Below are positions 56,565 through 64,000 of a DNA stretch of 64,000 nt, in pieces. Position numbers and translations under genes: made by a program. The stretch covers positions 1-64,000 of the forward strand of contig CAXBCR010000015.1 in NCBI GenBank assembly GCA_963974475.1, given 5' to 3'. This DNA comes from CAJXZP01 sp963974475. Its GTDB lineage: Bacteria > Bacteroidota > Bacteroidia > Flavobacteriales_G > Salibacteraceae. Numbering within the stretch: position 1 is the stretch's first letter; each line of letters opens with the position of its first letter. Below the pieces are notes generated by a model, which ran no database searches, was not told where the DNA came from, and worked only from the letters and a program-made list of their open reading frames with translations.

Positions 56565-57230
56565 ATGAAACACTTTCTTGTCATACTCATATTTCTATGT
56601 TCTTTTGGTCAACTCATGATTGCCCAAAAAATTAACATTGGCAATTTATGGGCTTCATACTCAATGAAGTATTCGGTAAACGAAAAATGGAAGGTATATG
56701 GAGAAGCGCAATGGAGGTTGGATAATTATTCCTCTACACCAACCCCTTTTCTTGTAGATTTTAGTGGACGAAATAAAGTTAATAAAGTGTTTTCAATTAA
56801 ACTTCAGTATCGATACAGGTGGGTTAATGGTGAACGAAATACCCAACGCTTAGCCATAGATGGACGTTTTAAGTGGAAAGCTTGGGACAAGAAACTGAGA
56901 ATACAATATAGAACTAGGTTACAGGTCACACGTGTGAATTATAACGGGCAAATAATTAGTGGTTGGCGTAATAAAGTAGGAATAGAACGAGTTTTCTCAA
57001 AGAAATTTTCGGTATACGCTAATTATGAAAATTTTATTCAAGTTTTAAAACTTAAAAGTTTCATTCGTATTGATGCTCCGCAGTTTAATAAAAATCGCTA
57101 TACGTTAGGCGTTAATTATAAATTTAAAAAGAATGAATTTAATGCTTTTTATAGAATCGATCAATCGTTAAATTATGACAACGTGTTAATCCACATATTA
57201 GGGCTTGGAATTACTCGTAAACTTACTTAA
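56565..57230 (+). CDS. DUF2490-like outer-membrane protein
   Basis: 221 residues with a signal peptide (cleavage near 20, LMIAQ). The mature part is barrel-like and resembles DUF2490 (EAQWRLDNYSSTPTPFLVDF, YRYRWVNGERNTQRLAIDGR). Such proteins sit in the outer membrane beside CotH-like and polyphosphate genes in several Bacteroidota. It follows the CotH stop with no gap. Confidence 0.82.
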   Translation: MKHFLVILIFLCSFGQLMIAQKINIGNLWASYSMKYSVNEKWKVYGEAQWRLDNYSSTPTPFLVDFSGRNKVNKVFSIKLQYRYRWVNGERNTQRLAIDGRFKWKAWDKKLRIQYRTRLQVTRVNYNGQIISGWRNKVGIERVFSKKFSVYANYENFIQVLKLKSFIRIDAPQFNKNRYTLGVNYKFKKNEFNAFYRIDQSLNYDNVLIHILGLGITRKLT

Positions 57231-57410
57231 AACGTTATGGGTGAAAAGGGGAGACCAAAACCAGAGCTATCGCAATAGTTTTTAGGTGCTCATTGGCTGC
57301 AATCCTAACTGAGGTAATATAGTCTAGAATACTGCGTAAGACTTTGGCGAATTTATAGGAGGAAACATGACTAAAAGCGTAATCTTTATATAAGTATAAG
57401 AGTAAAAAGT

Positions 57411-57445
57411 CGGCATTCGAGACGCAATTGTGTAGCCTCGAAAAA
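57411..57445. repeat. Dispersed repeat R4, copy 2
   Basis: Nearly identical to 35540-35574 (one difference in the central core). TTCGAG/CTCGAA inverted pair at its ends. The two copies are about 21.9 kb apart. Confidence 0.8.
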
Positions 57446-57593
57446 CCGTAGCGTTAAGCCGTTGGCATGTTTGAGCTCAGCTGTCGATTTTTTTATTTAA
57501 AAAAAAGCGGTAACAGCGTTTGCGAGTTTGCTAACTGTAGCGAAGGTTTTACGCTAAGGCTACTAAATTGGTTTCGTAAGCCTTGAATTTTTG

Positions 57594-57619
57594 TTTCTTT
57601 TGTTTCAAGACAAAAGAAA
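57594..57619. repeat. Perfect 10-bp palindrome
   Basis: TTTCTTTTGT and ACAAAAGAAA around the six-base loop TTCAAG. Such palindromes recur in flavobacterial intergenic DNA, as I recall. It has a T run seven bases to its right and could serve as a terminator. Confidence 0.65.
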
Positions 57620-57867
57620 GAGATGTTTTTTTAAAAAAAATATGAACCGAAGCCCAAATTGAGCAAGTGTATAGAAATTTATTTTTCTTAAATTTTATAC
57701 TCTTGCGGTAACACACCAATAAACGTCTAAAAACTTTTCTTGCAGGATTATCCTTACAAACGATAAATTTAAAACGAAGCTAGAAACTTTGCTTTTTATG
57801 CAGTAAATATCATGTTCATCAGGGATTTCATTACGAAGTAGAAAATATGAGGCTAGCGCCAAGCGGC

Positions 57868-58098
57868 AATTTAACATAACGACTAATTATAGGAAAAAAC
57901 GGAATGTAACCGAGAATCTTTTTTCCTTTTTGAATGACACCAAGATTATGAACAGAACTGGGATTTTCTATTTAGCCAACGGCCAAGCGTAGTTTTTACG
58001 GAGCGCAGACATAATATTGATTATAGCTGAAAAACGAAGCAATATCGTTATAAACAAATAACTATAGTTTTTTCCTATAATTAATATTATGTTAAATA
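57868..58098. mobile_element. MITE-like element with ~31-base terminal inverted repeats
   Basis: The left end (57868-57900) reads ATTTAACATAA, then a few bases, then TAATTATAGGAAAAAAC. The right end (58067-58098) is its inverted complement with a four- to three-base difference in the middle. The 231-base element has no open frame. Its right part contains R3, shared with 30593-30648. The layout is that of a non-autonomous mobile element. No target duplication was clear. Confidence 0.6.
58030..58074. repeat. Dispersed repeat R3, copy 2
   Basis: AAAACGAAGCAATATCGTT and AATAACTATAGTTTTTTCC shared with 30593-30648. It runs into the right inverted end of the element at 57868-58098. Confidence 0.75.
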
Positions 58099-58158
58099 GG
58101 AATTAACCAAACCCAACCTATCACAGTATACTAAAGAAAATATAAAATAATTGGTTGT

Positions 58159-58539
58159 TTATAGATTTACTACTTTGGTTTCTTCTTCTCCGTAAATATG
58201 AATGATACGTTCCCCCTTGATTCCCATTCCAGTCGTTACCACTAAAATATTATCAGTAGGAGAATATTTTAAGCCTACTTCAATTCCTTCGTATGCTATA
58301 ATGAATGAATTTTCGTTGATTTTTTCTACAATACGATATTCGCTGATGTATTCACAACCAAATAAATTGGTAACCTGAATAACGTCTTCTTTAAATTCTA
58401 TGGTTCGAACCAGACAGTCCACAAATTCGGGTTGAGAACCATTTTCAATTTTCATGTAATGTGCGTTAAACGAATATACTTGGCTCATACCCATTAAACT
58501 GATGAATATAGCTAACATGGTTGTAATTAAATATTTCAT
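58159..58539 (-). CDS. Small secreted protein of unknown function
   Basis: 126 residues with a signal peptide (MKYLITTMLAIFISLMGMSQ, cleavage near 20-23). The mature part of about 105 residues is beta-rich and has two cysteines. No family is recognised. It begins with ATG at 58539, 25 bases after a TAACTTTG promoter element. The gene is alone. Confidence 0.65.
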   Translation of the reverse strand: MKYLITTMLAIFISLMGMSQVYSFNAHYMKIENGSQPEFVDCLVRTIEFKEDVIQVTNLFGCEYISEYRIVEKINENSFIIAYEGIEVGLKYSPTDNILVVTTGMGIKGERIIHIYGEEETKVVNL

Positions 58540-58563
58540 GACTTTGCCTTTTATGATTCATCA

Positions 58564-58571
58564 CAAAGTTA
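58564..58571 (-). promoter_or_regulatory. -7 element of the small secreted protein gene
   Basis: TAACTTTG on the minus strand, 25 bases before ATG 58539. The -33 region has TTTC instead of TTTG, at 17 bases. Confidence 0.45.
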
Positions 58572-58818
58572 TGCTTGCATACCTAATTGAAATATGATTT
58601 AAGGGGTTAAAATACCTAACTTGGGTCATGTAAAAATGACAATTTAAGTAAATTAGTAATTAAAGACCAGTAACTTAACTGTTCTGTACTCTGAGTTTTA
58701 TAAATGTTAAAGTGAATGTCCTGTCATTTCATGTAAAATGTCCACTACCACTTATCATAAACCCGTTTTGCCCTATGGTTTTTTTTCTAATTTAGAAGCT
58801 TAGTAAAAAAATCAAAAT

Positions 58819-59277
58819 ATGGGCACTTTTTCGATACATGTAAATGGTAAAATTCATTCGGTAACTACCGATGACGATACTCCACTTTTGTGGGTGTTGC
58901 GTGATGAACTTCAATATGTTGGAACCAAATATGGTTGCGGTATTGGCCAATGTGGCGCCTGCACCGTGCATATAGATGGCAAAGCTACGCGAAGTTGCTC
59001 CACTCCTATTTCAGACATTAAGGATGCCAAAATCGTGACGATTGAAGGTCTTTCAGAAAATGGAAACCATCCCGTACAAGAAGCGTGGAAACAAGTGGAT
59101 GTGCCGCAATGTGGCTATTGCCAGGCGGGACAAATGATGACCGCTGCGGCTTTTATTGAGGAAAATCCAAATCCCACTACCCCAGAAATTAGACAAGCCA
59201 TGCACGGTAATATTTGCCGTTGTGGGACGTATAATAGTATTGAAAAAGCAGTTGCTTTGGCAGCTAAGCAAGATTAA
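58819..59277 (+). CDS. 2Fe-2S subunit of a molybdenum hydroxylase
   Basis: 152 residues with eight cysteines in two clusters: a plant-type ferredoxin site (CGIGQCGACTVHI, RSC) and an all-helical site (CGYCQAGQ, CRCG). This is the small iron-sulfur subunit of xanthine-dehydrogenase-type enzymes (IorA-like). It passes electrons from the molybdenum site encoded next. No FAD subunit gene is present. It begins a four-gene unit: 2Fe-2S subunit, molybdenum subunit, XdhC, MocA. Confidence 0.94.
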   Translation: MGTFSIHVNGKIHSVTTDDDTPLLWVLRDELQYVGTKYGCGIGQCGACTVHIDGKATRSCSTPISDIKDAKIVTIEGLSENGNHPVQEAWKQVDVPQCGYCQAGQMMTAAAFIEENPNPTTPEIRQAMHGNICRCGTYNSIEKAVALAAKQD

Positions 59278-59299
59278 TTCACCTTTTTGATTAGCAGGT

Positions 59300-61450
59300 A
59301 TGACAACGCAAGAACAAAACAAATTTAGCCGTAGAGGGTTTATAAAAACCGCATCATTAGTGAGTGGCGGAATGATTATAGGATTTAATTTTTTCACTTC
59401 GTGCGATAGCGATATTCCTTTGGAGGTGATTGATTTAGCAAAATTAGATTACAATGAATTTAACGCATATATCCAAATCTCGAATGCCGGTAAGGTGACG
59501 ATATTCTCTCCTAATCCAGAAATTGGACAAGGCGTGAAAACCTCCATGCCTATGCTGATAGCCGAAGAATTGGATGTGCCTTGGAGCGATGTCCGCGTGG
59601 TTCAGGGTAAATGGGATTCGGATAATTACAAAGACCAATTTGCTGGAGGCAGCGAAGGCATTATGCGCGCTTGGGAACCTTTGCGTCAAACGGGTGCAAC
59701 TGCAAAACAAATGCTTATCAATGCGGCTGCGGCTCGTTGGGGCGTTTCGCCAGATGAATGCCATGCCAAAGAAGGCGTTATTCACCACCCTAGTGGGAAG
59801 AAATTGGGTTATGGCGAAGTGGTTTTGGAAGCGGCACAATTAGAAGTTCCTGAAGGACTTACACTCAAAGAACCGAAAGATTTCACCATTATTGGTACCG
59901 AAAAACACAATGTGGACAATGATAAAATCACCACAGGTCAGCCGCTTTATGGTTTAGATTACCGCGAAGAAGGCATGTATTTCGCACATGTAATGCGTCC
60001 ACCCGCTTTCGGGCAAGTTATTGACACGATGGATGATTCAGCGGCTAGAAATATAGCTGGCGTGGTGGATGTGGTGCAATTTGATAATAAAATTGCCGTG
60101 ATTGCAAGTAATAACTGGACGGCCATGAAGGGTAAAAAAGCCTTGAATGTGACTTGGAAAACGGGCTCTCCGCTAGAAAGTACAGATTTGCATAATGAGA
60201 AGATGGTTGAAATTCTGAATGCCAACGTGGATTCTAAAGAATTTACCAATATGCGTAAGGATGGCGATGTTGCGCTTGCTTTTACCGAAGCCGACCTTGT
60301 GGTTGAACGTATGTACGAAACGCCTTTCAAGCCCCATAACTGCTTGGAACCAATGAATTTCTTTGCACATGTTACGGATGAAGAAGTCCGATTAGTTGGA
60401 CCCGTTCAAACTCCAGAATGGACGGCAAATCGAGTGGCTAAATTGCTGGAGCGCGATATCAACGAAGTAAAACTGGAAATGACCCGTATGGGCGGTGGCT
60501 TTGGTCGCAGGCTTTATGGCGATTTTGCCTTGGAAGCGGCTGAGATTTCTAATCTGACCAAATTACCCGTAAGTGTCGTGTTTTCTAGAGAAGACGATAT
60601 GACCGCAGGCACCTACCGACCTGCCATGAAGTATAAAATGAAAGCCTCTATCAAGGACAATAAAATCACGGGATATCATGTGACCGAAGCCGGAATTACG
60701 GATAATATGTACGATTTGATTCCCAACTTCTTCCCTGCCGGTTCTATTCCGAATTACCAGGTGGATGTAGCTAATTACCAAAGTAATATAAGCGTGGGAG
60801 CTTGGAGAGCGCCTGTCACCAATTTTCATGCGGTAGCCGAGCAATCGTTTTTTGATGAATTGGCCACTACGCTGCGGAAAGACCCTGTAAAATTGAAGCT
60901 GGAACTATTAGATATAGCAGCCGAAAACCCAGAAGAACAAAGGCTTTTCGACCCAGAACGGTTTAAGGGCGTGATTGATTTAGTGGTACAGAAATCTAAT
61001 TGGGGTAATCCAACCGAAGGTCGTTTTCAAGGATTCGCTTCTTATTTCTGTCATAATACCCATGTAGCTGAAGTAGTTGAAATTGAAATGATTAACGAGA
61101 AACCGGTGGTCAAAAAAGTGTATTGCGCCATTGATTGTGGTATTGTGGTTAATCCATTAGGAGCTGTAAATCAAGTAAAAGGCGGAATTATTGACGGTAT
61201 TGGAAACGCGCTATTTGGCGAATTGAAATTTACCGATGGCAAACCAGATGCTGATAATTTCCATGCCTATAGAATGATTAGAATGAACGAAACACCAGAT
61301 ATTGAGGTGCATTTTGTTCAAAATAATATCTCACCAACTGGTTTAGGTGAACCTGCCTTACCACCTGTAGGCGCGGCAGTTAATAATGCTATTTTTGCTG
61401 CTACGGGTAGGAGATTAACAAAAATTCCTTTTCAGCAATACTTTGCGTAA
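59300..61450 (+). CDS. Molybdenum-binding subunit, Tat-exported (IorB-like)
   Basis: 716 residues. The N-terminus has a Tat signal, SRRGFIKTASLVSGG, followed by FFTSC, which might be lipidated. The aldehyde oxidase/xanthine dehydrogenase molybdopterin-binding fold follows (EIGQGVKTSMPMLIAEELDV near 72-91, RMGGGFGRRLYGDF near 395, GLGEPALPPVGAAVNNAI near the end). It catalyses hydroxylation of an aldehyde, purine or N-heterocycle; the substrate is unknown. The enzyme probably acts in the periplasm. It lies 22 bases after the 2Fe-2S gene. Confidence 0.93.
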   Translation: MTTQEQNKFSRRGFIKTASLVSGGMIIGFNFFTSCDSDIPLEVIDLAKLDYNEFNAYIQISNAGKVTIFSPNPEIGQGVKTSMPMLIAEELDVPWSDVRVVQGKWDSDNYKDQFAGGSEGIMRAWEPLRQTGATAKQMLINAAAARWGVSPDECHAKEGVIHHPSGKKLGYGEVVLEAAQLEVPEGLTLKEPKDFTIIGTEKHNVDNDKITTGQPLYGLDYREEGMYFAHVMRPPAFGQVIDTMDDSAARNIAGVVDVVQFDNKIAVIASNNWTAMKGKKALNVTWKTGSPLESTDLHNEKMVEILNANVDSKEFTNMRKDGDVALAFTEADLVVERMYETPFKPHNCLEPMNFFAHVTDEEVRLVGPVQTPEWTANRVAKLLERDINEVKLEMTRMGGGFGRRLYGDFALEAAEISNLTKLPVSVVFSREDDMTAGTYRPAMKYKMKASIKDNKITGYHVTEAGITDNMYDLIPNFFPAGSIPNYQVDVANYQSNISVGAWRAPVTNFHAVAEQSFFDELATTLRKDPVKLKLELLDIAAENPEEQRLFDPERFKGVIDLVVQKSNWGNPTEGRFQGFASYFCHNTHVAEVVEIEMINEKPVVKKVYCAIDCGIVVNPLGAVNQVKGGIIDGIGNALFGELKFTDGKPDADNFHAYRMIRMNETPDIEVHFVQNNISPTGLGEPALPPVGAAVNNAIFAATGRRLTKIPFQQYFA

Positions 61451-61459
61451 ACGGGTAAT

Positions 61460-62497
61460 ATGACACACGAATTAAAGGCAATCTTTGAAGCCTATCGGGT
61501 AAATAAAGCCAACGGATTTTCATCTGCTTTGGTCACTGTGGTCGATTTAAATGGTTCATCCTACCGTAAACCGGGTGTGCGCATGCTTATAAACTCCAAC
61601 AACCAAATGACGGGTGCAGTTAGTGGTGGTTGCGTAGAAAAGGAGATTTTGCGTCAGGCTATTCCGGTTTTTAAAACCGATGTGGCCGTTATTATGACCT
61701 ACGATGGGCGATTTAGAATAGGTTGCGAAGGGTTATTATACATTCTTATTGAACCTTTTAAACCTTCCGAACAGTTGCTAAATGCGTTTCAAAACGCAAT
61801 AAATCAGCGAGATACCTTACGAACCGTTTCGCATTACACCAAAGAAACGGGGTTGCATACCGATATTGGTACTAGTTTTCAGTTTGACGAAGAATGGCTT
61901 CCGGTGTATCCACATCAGGTAAATCAAAACCATCCAGACTATCTAGCATTTCAACATGCACTCCCCCCCTGTTTCCGATTGTATATCATGGGCGGTGAAC
62001 ATGATGCACAGCAATTAGCCCAACAAGCGGCTTTTATGGGTTGGGAAGTAGAAATCATTCTTCCGGTGGCAGAAACTCAGCCGCTATCTCACTTTAAGGG
62101 CGCTACAGCGGTGCATGGAATTTCTCCCGAAGAGATGCAACAATTCTTATTTGATAGTCATACAGCCGTGGTTTTGATGTCGCATAATTTTGCAAAAGAC
62201 CTCCATTACTTAATGCAATTTCATAAAATGTACGCGGCAAAAGAAACTTCATCGCCCATGTATATGGGTGTATTGGGTTCTAAACTGCGCATGGAGCAAT
62301 TAATGAACGGATTGCTAGAAAGAATCCCAGATGTGGATGAAGCGTTCTTAGCAACGCTACACGGACCAGCAGGATTAGCCATTGGCGCAATTACTCCGCA
62401 AGAAATTTCAGTTTCCATTATTTCGGAAATTGTATCCCTTTTACGCGACAAAGAACAAACGGAAGTCCCAATAAAATCAGTGGTTTCTCATGATTAA
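61460..62497 (+). CDS. XdhC/CoxI-family maturation protein
   Basis: 345 residues. The N-terminal XdhC/CoxI domain (about 15-80: DLNGSSYRKPGVRMLINS, TGAVSGGCVEKEIL) and the C-terminal Rossmann-like XdhC_C domain (about 175-330: FRLYIMGGEHDAQQL, YMGVLGSKLRMEQL) are both present. XdhC inserts the sulfurated molybdenum cofactor into the enzyme. It is placed directly after the enzyme genes and overlaps the next gene by eight bases. Confidence 0.93.
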   Translation: MTHELKAIFEAYRVNKANGFSSALVTVVDLNGSSYRKPGVRMLINSNNQMTGAVSGGCVEKEILRQAIPVFKTDVAVIMTYDGRFRIGCEGLLYILIEPFKPSEQLLNAFQNAINQRDTLRTVSHYTKETGLHTDIGTSFQFDEEWLPVYPHQVNQNHPDYLAFQHALPPCFRLYIMGGEHDAQQLAQQAAFMGWEVEIILPVAETQPLSHFKGATAVHGISPEEMQQFLFDSHTAVVLMSHNFAKDLHYLMQFHKMYAAKETSSPMYMGVLGSKLRMEQLMNGLLERIPDVDEAFLATLHGPAGLAIGAITPQEISVSIISEIVSLLRDKEQTEVPIKSVVSHD

Positions 62498-63107
62498 ACC
62501 AATTCCGCCCATAGTCATATTAGCTGCAGGAAATTCAAGTAGATTGGGTCAGCCCAAGCAATTCTTAAAATGGGGGAACACCACTTTATTGGAACACACG
62601 GTAAACCAAGCATTACATAGTGAATCGACTGATATTTGGGTGGTTACCGGAGCATATCATTCTGAAATGACAGATTTACTAGCCGATTATCCGGTTCAAA
62701 TTTTACATAATAGCGATTGGAAAAACGGCTTAGGGTCCAGTATTGCAACAGCAACCAAAGAATTGGCCTTGCTACATTCAAGCATTTTGTTTCTTTTAGC
62801 CGACCAGCCGGAGGTTACCACCGCATATATTAACCGTATGATTACCGAATTCCGTACGGGAGAAAATAACATTGTAGCTACGCAATATCCTAATTCTATT
62901 GGGATTCCTGTGGTATTTGATAAAACCTATTTCTCTGAATTAGCAATAAATAGCGGAAATGGAGCGAAGCAAGTTTTACTTAGCCACGCAAAGCAAGTTT
63001 CTGTAATTGAACCGGCTCAAGCTTTTCAAGACATTGATACAAAGGAAGATTACGAAAAGTTATATTTGGAGTATTGGGGTGAATCTGCTCCGCTATTCAA
63101 GCGCTAA
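62490..63107 (+). CDS. MocA/MobA-like nucleotidyltransferase
   Basis: 205 residues with the nucleotidyltransferase start ILAAGNSSRLGQPKQFLKWG (10-29) and LADQPEVT near 107-114. MocA transfers CMP to the molybdenum cofactor, the form used by xanthine-dehydrogenase-type enzymes. The order enzyme, XdhC, MocA supports this role over MobA. It overlaps XdhC by eight bases and the convergent YchJ gene by four. Confidence 0.9.
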   Translation: MIKPIPPIVILAAGNSSRLGQPKQFLKWGNTTLLEHTVNQALHSESTDIWVVTGAYHSEMTDLLADYPVQILHNSDWKNGLGSSIATATKELALLHSSILFLLADQPEVTTAYINRMITEFRTGENNIVATQYPNSIGIPVVFDKTYFSELAINSGNGAKQVLLSHAKQVSVIEPAQAFQDIDTKEDYEKLYLEYWGESAPLFKR

Positions 63108-63499
63108 ACAACACCCACATACACCCATTTACCATTTTCAATCGCAAATTTAGAGTTCTCATGAATCACATCCATTTTACCATGGTCTACAAAAAAAGCT
63201 TTAAACTCTACTGTACCACTGGCATCTCCTTCCATTCCAGCGGTAGTATTTAACACGTCTAAGTGCAACCAAGTAACGGACTTTGCCCAATTTTCAATCA
63301 GTTTTTTATCTTTTTCAACGCGTGTATTTACCGAATGAGATTCATTTAAATAATCTCCTAAACCCTTGGTGAATGCGGTGTATCGCGAACGCATTAAATC
63401 TTCCGAAGTAATTGCTTTCACCGAACCTTGATGAATTAGGTAACAACAATCCATATAGGATTTCTTTCGGCCACACGGGCAATCATTTAGCCGGGTCAT
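63104..63499 (-). CDS. YchJ-like protein with SEC-C zinc motif
   Basis: 131 residues. The SEC-C zinc motif is at the N-terminus (CPCGRKKSYMDCC, 8-20). The rest matches the YchJ/UPF0225 family (MRSRYTAFTKGLGDYL at about 41-56, AFFVDHGK near 105). The function is unknown. The start ATG 63499 lies within the end of the patatin gene (17-base overlap), so the two are probably co-transcribed. Confidence 0.9.
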   Translation of the reverse strand: MTRLNDCPCGRKKSYMDCCYLIHQGSVKAITSEDLMRSRYTAFTKGLGDYLNESHSVNTRVEKDKKLIENWAKSVTWLHLDVLNTTAGMEGDASGTVEFKAFFVDHGKMDVIHENSKFAIENGKWVYVGVV

Positions 63500-64000
63500 T
63501 ATTATTTTTCATTAGGGTAATTAGTTCTTTTTCATGTTTTTGAATGTAATTAAATCCTAATCCAAACATCTCTTGCATCTTATCTGTACTAAAATCAAAG
63601 GTGCCGTAATGGGTTAATTCACTTGGGCACATGGCAATATCGCACAAATCTAGTTTTTCAAATTCCCATTCCGCACCTTGAATATCTACCGTTCGTGCCA
63701 ATACATCTTTGGTGGATTTCAAATCGTCCATCGTATATTGTTTTATAGGACTTAAATGCATTCCAATCAGAAAATCGACTTGAGGACGCAATACATCCGC
63801 TGGAAAATGATTTAAAAGTCCCCCATCCGAATACAAAACGCCATCAATTTCCATTGGGCTAAAAACACCCGGAAATGAAGCCGAAGCCAGTACACAACGC
63901 ACCAATGGTCCTTTTGAAAAATAGGCTGATTTACCGGTAAACATGTTGCTAGCTGCTGTAATTAAAGGAATTTTAAGTTCTTCAAAGGTTTCTACTTTCA
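63483..64000 (-). CDS. Patatin-like phospholipase, 5' part outside the window
   Basis: At least 172 residues are open to the window edge on the minus strand. The visible part holds ASASFPGVFSP and the catalytic-aspartate motif SDGGLLNHFP. The nucleophile elbow must lie in the missing part. It is distinct from the CBASS patatin and from the frameshifted copy at 53722. The internal ATG at 63944 is not the start. A lipid acyl hydrolase with unknown substrate. Confidence 0.85.
   Translation of the reverse strand, partial: KVETFEELKIPLITAASNMFTGKSAYFSKGPLVRCVLASASFPGVFSPMEIDGVLYSDGGLLNHFPADVLRPQVDFLIGMHLSPIKQYTMDDLKSTKDVLARTVDIQGAEWEFEKLDLCDIAMCPSELTHYGTFDFSTDKMQEMFGLGFNYIQKHEKELITLMKNNNDPAK

Larger units (their letters stand above)
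57231..58158. other. 928-base non-coding region rich in repeats
   Basis: From left to right: an unannotated stretch, R4 (57411-57445), a palindrome (57594-57619) and an element with inverted ends (57868-58098) that ends in R3. No open frame of more than 60 codons has coding character. It looks like a site that has accumulated small mobile or repeated elements. Confidence 0.7.

Noticed and set aside
57695..57877. Minus-strand open frame of 60 codons in the repeat-rich region
   Set aside because: It overlaps the left end of the inverted-repeat element, has no recognisable features and lacks a promoter element or ribosome-binding site.

Overview
The window looks like a chromosomal segment of a Bacteroidota bacterium, most likely a marine or freshwater flavobacterium. 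I infer this from several features. The DNA is AT-rich. The promoter element TAnnTTTG recurs and sometimes has a TTG 19 bases upstream. The families DUF4251, DUF4377, DUF4833, DUF5686, DUF2490 and CarboxypepD_reg-like are present, as is a split methylmalonyl-CoA mutase, and sphingolipid and inositol-lipid genes lie together. I cannot name genus or species.

Layout. 1-24960 is mostly ordinary housekeeping DNA: a tRNA-Asp cut by the window edge, HU, an Smr protein, a DEAD-box helicase, the methylmalonyl-CoA mutase operon (with two DUF1016/YhcG-type nuclease genes packed between the small and large subunit genes), Tex, a radical SAM protein, a cold-shock protein, YitT, a PKD lipoprotein, a CarboxypepD/vWA fusion, an RluA-type pseudouridine synthase, an NAD-dependent SDR, a thioredoxin-like protein, PhnA and a DUF2293 protein.

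25070-36260 is an accessory zone. An ECF sigma operon has been split by a truncated RhuM gene lying between two copies of the same terminator. A full-length RhuM, a type II CBASS operon (patatin effector, CD-NTase, E2-E1 fusion, JAB protease) and a small tyrosine-phosphatase-like gene follow. The boundaries between these modules carry related dispersed repeats (called R1 to R4 here), which looks like a hotspot of exchangeable cassettes.

36366-42643 is a TetR-regulated RND efflux operon (TetR, membrane fusion protein, RND pump, TolC). 42648-54626 is a lipid region: diacylglycerol kinase, CDP-alcohol phosphatidyltransferase, inositol-3-phosphate synthase, PgpA-like phosphatase, GtrA, a DUF5686 protein, serine palmitoyltransferase, a GNAT-like protein, an SDR, a DUF4833 protein and a PAP2/AUR1-like enzyme. 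I read it as one pathway making inositol-containing sphingolipids. It is flanked by a degraded patatin 5' copy and a possible tolC 3' remnant on the left and by a frameshifted patatin on the right. A frameshifted CotH gene with two barrel-type proteins follows.

57231-58158 is non-coding and full of repeats, including a 231-base element with terminal inverted repeats. 58159-64000 holds a small secreted protein, a two-subunit molybdenum hydroxylase with its XdhC and MocA-type maturation proteins, a YchJ-like protein and a patatin cut by the right edge. No CRISPR array, rRNA, transposase or integrase gene was seen.
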